A DNA stretch of 7,425 bases from Geobacter sp. (GTDB taxonomy: Bacteria > Desulfobacterota > Desulfuromonadia > Geobacterales > Geobacteraceae), in contig DNRQ01000166.1 in the NCBI GenBank assembly GCA_003499925.1, positions 1 through 7,425 of the forward strand, written 5' to 3'. How positions within the stretch are numbered: the first letter of the stretch is position 1; each line of letters opens with the position of its first letter. This document shows, piece after piece, positions 5,186-7,425 of the stretch. The notes below the pieces were generated by a model that did not search any database, had not been told where the DNA came from, and worked only from the letters and a program-made list of their open reading frames with translations. Made by a program: the position numbers and the translations under genes.

Positions 5186-6611
5186 AGACGGAAAATTCCT
5201 GATAGTGAACCGGTGCCTGCTCCTCGTTCTGACGGTCGTTCTGATCAGCGGCTATCTGATCGCGGAAAAGGCGTCAGTCATGGTCAGGGAGGTCAGGCAT
5301 CAACTGGGGGGTGAAGCCGTAGTGGAAAGGTGCGTGACCTGTCACGACCCGGCGGCCCACAGCCCGATGAAGGGACACGCGCCTCTGACGGAAGCGTGTA
5401 CTCCATGCCATGACGGCTTCGGGAGGGGGATTACACCGGTGTCGGCGCACGCTAAGGAGCGCGGCGCTGATACCCTGAACTCCATCCTCGCAAGGGAGGC
5501 GCTCTTTGCCGGATGCCTCAGGTGCCATCCCCCCCGGATGCTTCCGCCCGATTCCCTGGCTGTACAGGGGTGGAAGCACTTTCTCGGCAAGGGGTGCGGA
5601 AGCTGCCACCAGGTACGGGGGATCTCATCCGGCGTCAAGGGGCCTGACTTAAGCCGTATCGGCGATCATCTCACGGTCGAGGCCCTGGAGTCCGGAATCA
5701 GGCAGCCGCAGATTCCCGGATATTACAGCGTCATGCCGGCATTCAGTTTGGGTGTCGCCGACAGCCGCGCCCTTGCGATCTTCCTGAAGGGGCAATCCCG
5801 GCTCGATCTCCGTCCCGCCGCCTACCAGGCCGGAGGTCCGGAAGCGGCGGATCCGCTCGAGCGATATAACTGCGTTTCCTGCCACCGCTTCCGGCAGAAG
5901 GACGGTATGCTGGGTCCGGACCTGGACCGGCTATACGCACAGAGAAGCGAAAAATGGCTGAAAGGGTTTCTCGGCGACGTGTCGTCACAACGCCCCTCGG
6001 CCCGCATGCCGGAGCTGACGGATGCGCGCGCCGTGGCCGCCGTCGTTGCGGAGCTGTTGAAGCCGCCGGCGAAGATTGTGATGCCCGCCTCACCCGGGGA
6101 TCGCTATGAGCTCCTCTGCTCCCGATGTCACGGAAAGCTTGGGGACGGCAAGGGGCCGATCGCCGCCAACCTGAGCGGCGCACCGAGGCGTTTCAGCGAG
6201 AATCCGGGCTACTTTCTCTTGACTCCGCGGGAACGGATGATCGGATCCGTCGCAGACGGACTCCCGGGCGTCTCCATGCCACCCTTCGGCAAGCTGATGA
6301 CGAAGGAGGAGGAGGGTGCGCTGCTCGACTTCATACTCGCCGAGTTTGCGAAAACAGGGCCGCCCGGGCAATTGACGGACATCGCCGTGCCGCCGAAAAG
6401 CGCCCTGCCCGAAGGCCTCGCGCCGGTCTATGCCAGGCTCTGCGCACACTGCCACGGCGAAGGGGGCGACAGAAGCGCCCGGATCGTTCACCCGAAGAAC
6501 CCGCAGCCGAGGAATTTCCGCAACCGCGCCTACATGGAGGCGATGCCGGACGAACAGCTTTTCCGCGCGCTGGCAAAGGCGCCGAAACGCAGGCGCTGGT
6601 TCGGCACATAG
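5169..6611 (+). CDS. Seven-haem c-type cytochrome, 3' truncated
   Basis: The deduced protein has 480 residues. An N-terminal hydrophobic segment (about 14-32) serves as membrane anchor or signal. Seven CXXCH haem-binding motifs are at residues 55, 77, 116, 143, 235, 317 and 425. The first three are closely packed. The later ones resemble successive monohaem cytochrome c domains, each with a Met that could be the distal ligand: SVMPAF (M189), SARMPEL (M280) and VSMPPF (M370). The seventh domain reaches MPDEQLFRALAK at about residue 470, then changes to APKRRRWFGT and stops, without its Met ligand or final helix. The break coincides with the end of a barrel gene on the other strand, so the C-terminus is probably lost. 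Likely a periplasmic or membrane-bound electron carrier in respiratory or extracellular electron transfer. The ATG has only a weak ribosome site and overlaps the previous gene by 17 bases. Confidence 0.88.
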   Translation: MKQDHEDGKFLIVNRCLLLVLTVVLISGYLIAEKASVMVREVRHQLGGEAVVERCVTCHDPAAHSPMKGHAPLTEACTPCHDGFGRGITPVSAHAKERGADTLNSILAREALFAGCLRCHPPRMLPPDSLAVQGWKHFLGKGCGSCHQVRGISSGVKGPDLSRIGDHLTVEALESGIRQPQIPGYYSVMPAFSLGVADSRALAIFLKGQSRLDLRPAAYQAGGPEAADPLERYNCVSCHRFRQKDGMLGPDLDRLYAQRSEKWLKGFLGDVSSQRPSARMPELTDARAVAAVVAELLKPPAKIVMPASPGDRYELLCSRCHGKLGDGKGPIAANLSGAPRRFSENPGYFLLTPRERMIGSVADGLPGVSMPPFGKLMTKEEEGALLDFILAEFAKTGPPGQLTDIAVPPKSALPEGLAPVYARLCAHCHGEGGDRSARIVHPKNPQPRNFRNRAYMEAMPDEQLFRALAKAPKRRRWFGT

Positions 6612-7306
6612 GAGACGTCGACCCCGTAGAATTTCCGCTCGTCCTTAAGCATACCCACCTGGCTGCCGGGGGTGAAGAGAATTCGATCGCCCGGAGCGAT
6701 GGCGAGATCCCCCTCATAGTGGAGCAGGGGCTGGGACGGATTGACGTTGGAGTTGAAGTCGTCCTTGCGGTAGCGGTAGACGCCGGAGACGTCCAAGGTG
6801 TCGAGCGGGCTCACTGTGACCTGGGCCTCGAAGAGGTTGCGCTCGCGGTCGCTCACGTCGAAGCGGCGGGTATCCGGGTGGTTCTCGAAGGTGAACTGGG
6901 AATCGATGTTGCTGTTTGCCTCGCCGGGGAGATACCAGTAGGTGCTGCGGCCTGCTTCACCATCGTAACCGTCGGCCTTGCGGTCGCCGTACTGGTACTT
7001 GGTGCGGAAGTTCAGCCAGTTCGCCGGACGCGAGCGCAGCGAGACCGTGTAGATGTTCTCATTGGTATCGGCTTCGCGGAACTGGCGGTCGATCCCCTCC
7101 CGCTGGTAGCCCAGACCGAGGGTCGTAGCCCAGATGGGAAGGGCGTAGTTGGCGTCGAGCCCGTAGTTCTGCTTGTCGTACTCGTAGGCTAGGTTGCTGC
7201 GCTTGTTGTCATAGGCGACCGAGCCGGCAGCGGAGCTGGGGGTATCGCCGGTCACGTACCGCCATTGCGAGGTCGGGGTGTTGTTGGCCAGATCGTATCG
7301 GAATCC
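6572..7306 (-). pseudogene. MtrB/PioB-family outer-membrane beta-barrel, internal fragment
   Basis: The minus-strand frame from about 7306 to 6572 encodes some 240 residues of alternating beta-strands: LANNTPTSQWRYVTGD, SVAYDNKRSNLAYEYDKQNY, LGLGYQREGIDRQF, YTVSLRSRPANWLNFRTKYQ, FDVSDRERNLFEAQVTVSPL and RKFYGVDVSYVPNQRLRFGAF. The NNTPT...W.Y and YDxKxxNLxxxYxYDK patterns and repeating W-L-x-hydrophobic strands are typical of MtrB/PioB decahaem-associated barrels, which sheath a multihaem cytochrome across the outer membrane. Family members are usually 600 or more residues, so both ends are missing. Upstream the frame hits TGA at 7307-7309, where plus-strand chemotaxis coding takes over. Downstream it runs into the antisense of the cytochrome gene and stops at 6530. 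A GTG at 7255 could start a shorter product, but it lies inside conserved barrel sequence. Confidence 0.82.
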
Positions 7307-7425
7307 TCAGGCCAACTCGACGCCACCGCTGGCCAGATAGCTGTCGGGTCCGGGGAAACCGCCAAGCAAATATCAACGGTTGCGGCGGCCAGTGAAGAAA
7401 TGTCTATGACAAGCCATGATATCGC
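7289..7425 (+). pseudogene. Methyl-accepting chemotaxis protein signalling-domain fragment
   Basis: The plus-strand frame reads QIVSESSGQLDATAGQIAVG, continuing ETAKQISTVAAASEEMSMTS and HDI to the window end. VAAASEEMSMTSHDIA matches the methylation/adaptation helix of MCP cytoplasmic domains (remembered as ..ATASEEMAATSNEIA..). No N-terminal sensor, membrane segment or start codon precedes it; the bases before 7289 are antisense barrel coding. The gene is therefore 5' truncated at the junction and continues past the window at its 3' side. Any complete MCP would dock with CheW and CheA; this piece lacks its front end. The exact join lies somewhere in 7289-7306. Confidence 0.7.

Noticed and set aside
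6125..7192. Plus-strand open frame of 355 codons spanning the cytochrome end and the barrel region
   Set aside because: Its first half is an out-of-frame reading of the cytochrome gene (Arg-rich), and its second half is antisense to barrel coding.
7307..7375. In-frame TGA codons at 7307-7309 and 7373-7375 in the barrel frame, considered as recoded (Sec or Trp)
   Set aside because: The plus strand here reads as an MCP domain, so the minus-strand frame beyond about 7306 is simply not barrel coding.
1..7425. tRNA, rRNA, CRISPR array, transposase or integrase
   Set aside because: None was seen on either strand; no terminal inverted repeats flank the broken junctions, so an insertion sequence cannot be blamed from this window.

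Overview
The window most likely comes from a Geobacter-like member of the Desulfuromonadales. The evidence is a multihaem c-type cytochrome with seven CXXCH motifs, a piece of an MtrB/PioB-type outer-membrane barrel, a receiver protein with a Cys-rich tail, a methyl-accepting chemotaxis protein (MCP) fragment, and GC-rich coding. This is inferred from gene content only; there is no rRNA or tRNA to confirm it.

Layout. (1) 1-303 is the C-terminal end of a response-regulator receiver protein with a Cys-rich tail. (2) About 304-905 is a badly decayed membrane/TPR gene (TMTC-like); one of its frameshifts is explained by a 17-bp tandem duplication. (3) 985-1245 is a small intact hypothetical gene. 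(4) 1309-1497 on the minus strand is a coding-like fragment of unknown origin. (5) 1498-3626 on the minus strand is an intact two-component pair closely resembling BaeS (kinase) and BaeR (regulator), joined by a TGATG stop-start overlap. (6) The divergent intergenic region carries three perfectly phased 11-bp direct repeats, then an isolated stretch fully complementary to the 16S rRNA 3' tail. It leads into 3906-4379, a small exported protein with a DUF5666-like core and a Gly/Lys/Gln tail, followed by a terminator-like hairpin. (7) 4511-6611 holds two small unrecognised ORFs and a truncated seven-haem cytochrome. (8) About 6572-7306 on the minus strand is an internal piece of an MtrB/PioB-type barrel. 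(9) About 7289-7425 on the plus strand is an MCP signalling-domain fragment that runs off the window.

How the parts fit. The best functional unit is the BaeSR-like pair plus its divergent exported neighbour. The direct repeats are placed as an OmpR/PhoB-family regulator site, so the neighbour is a plausible envelope-stress target, as Spy is for E. coli BaeSR. The cytochrome and barrel pieces suggest an extracellular electron-transfer locus, but both are broken where they meet and the barrel is broken again where it meets the MCP.

No clear new biological system was found. The notable points are the regulatory region between the kinase and the exported protein, and the concentration of broken genes: a decayed TPR gene at the left and two chimeric junctions at the right. 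These could be real genome decay or rearrangement, or assembly errors.
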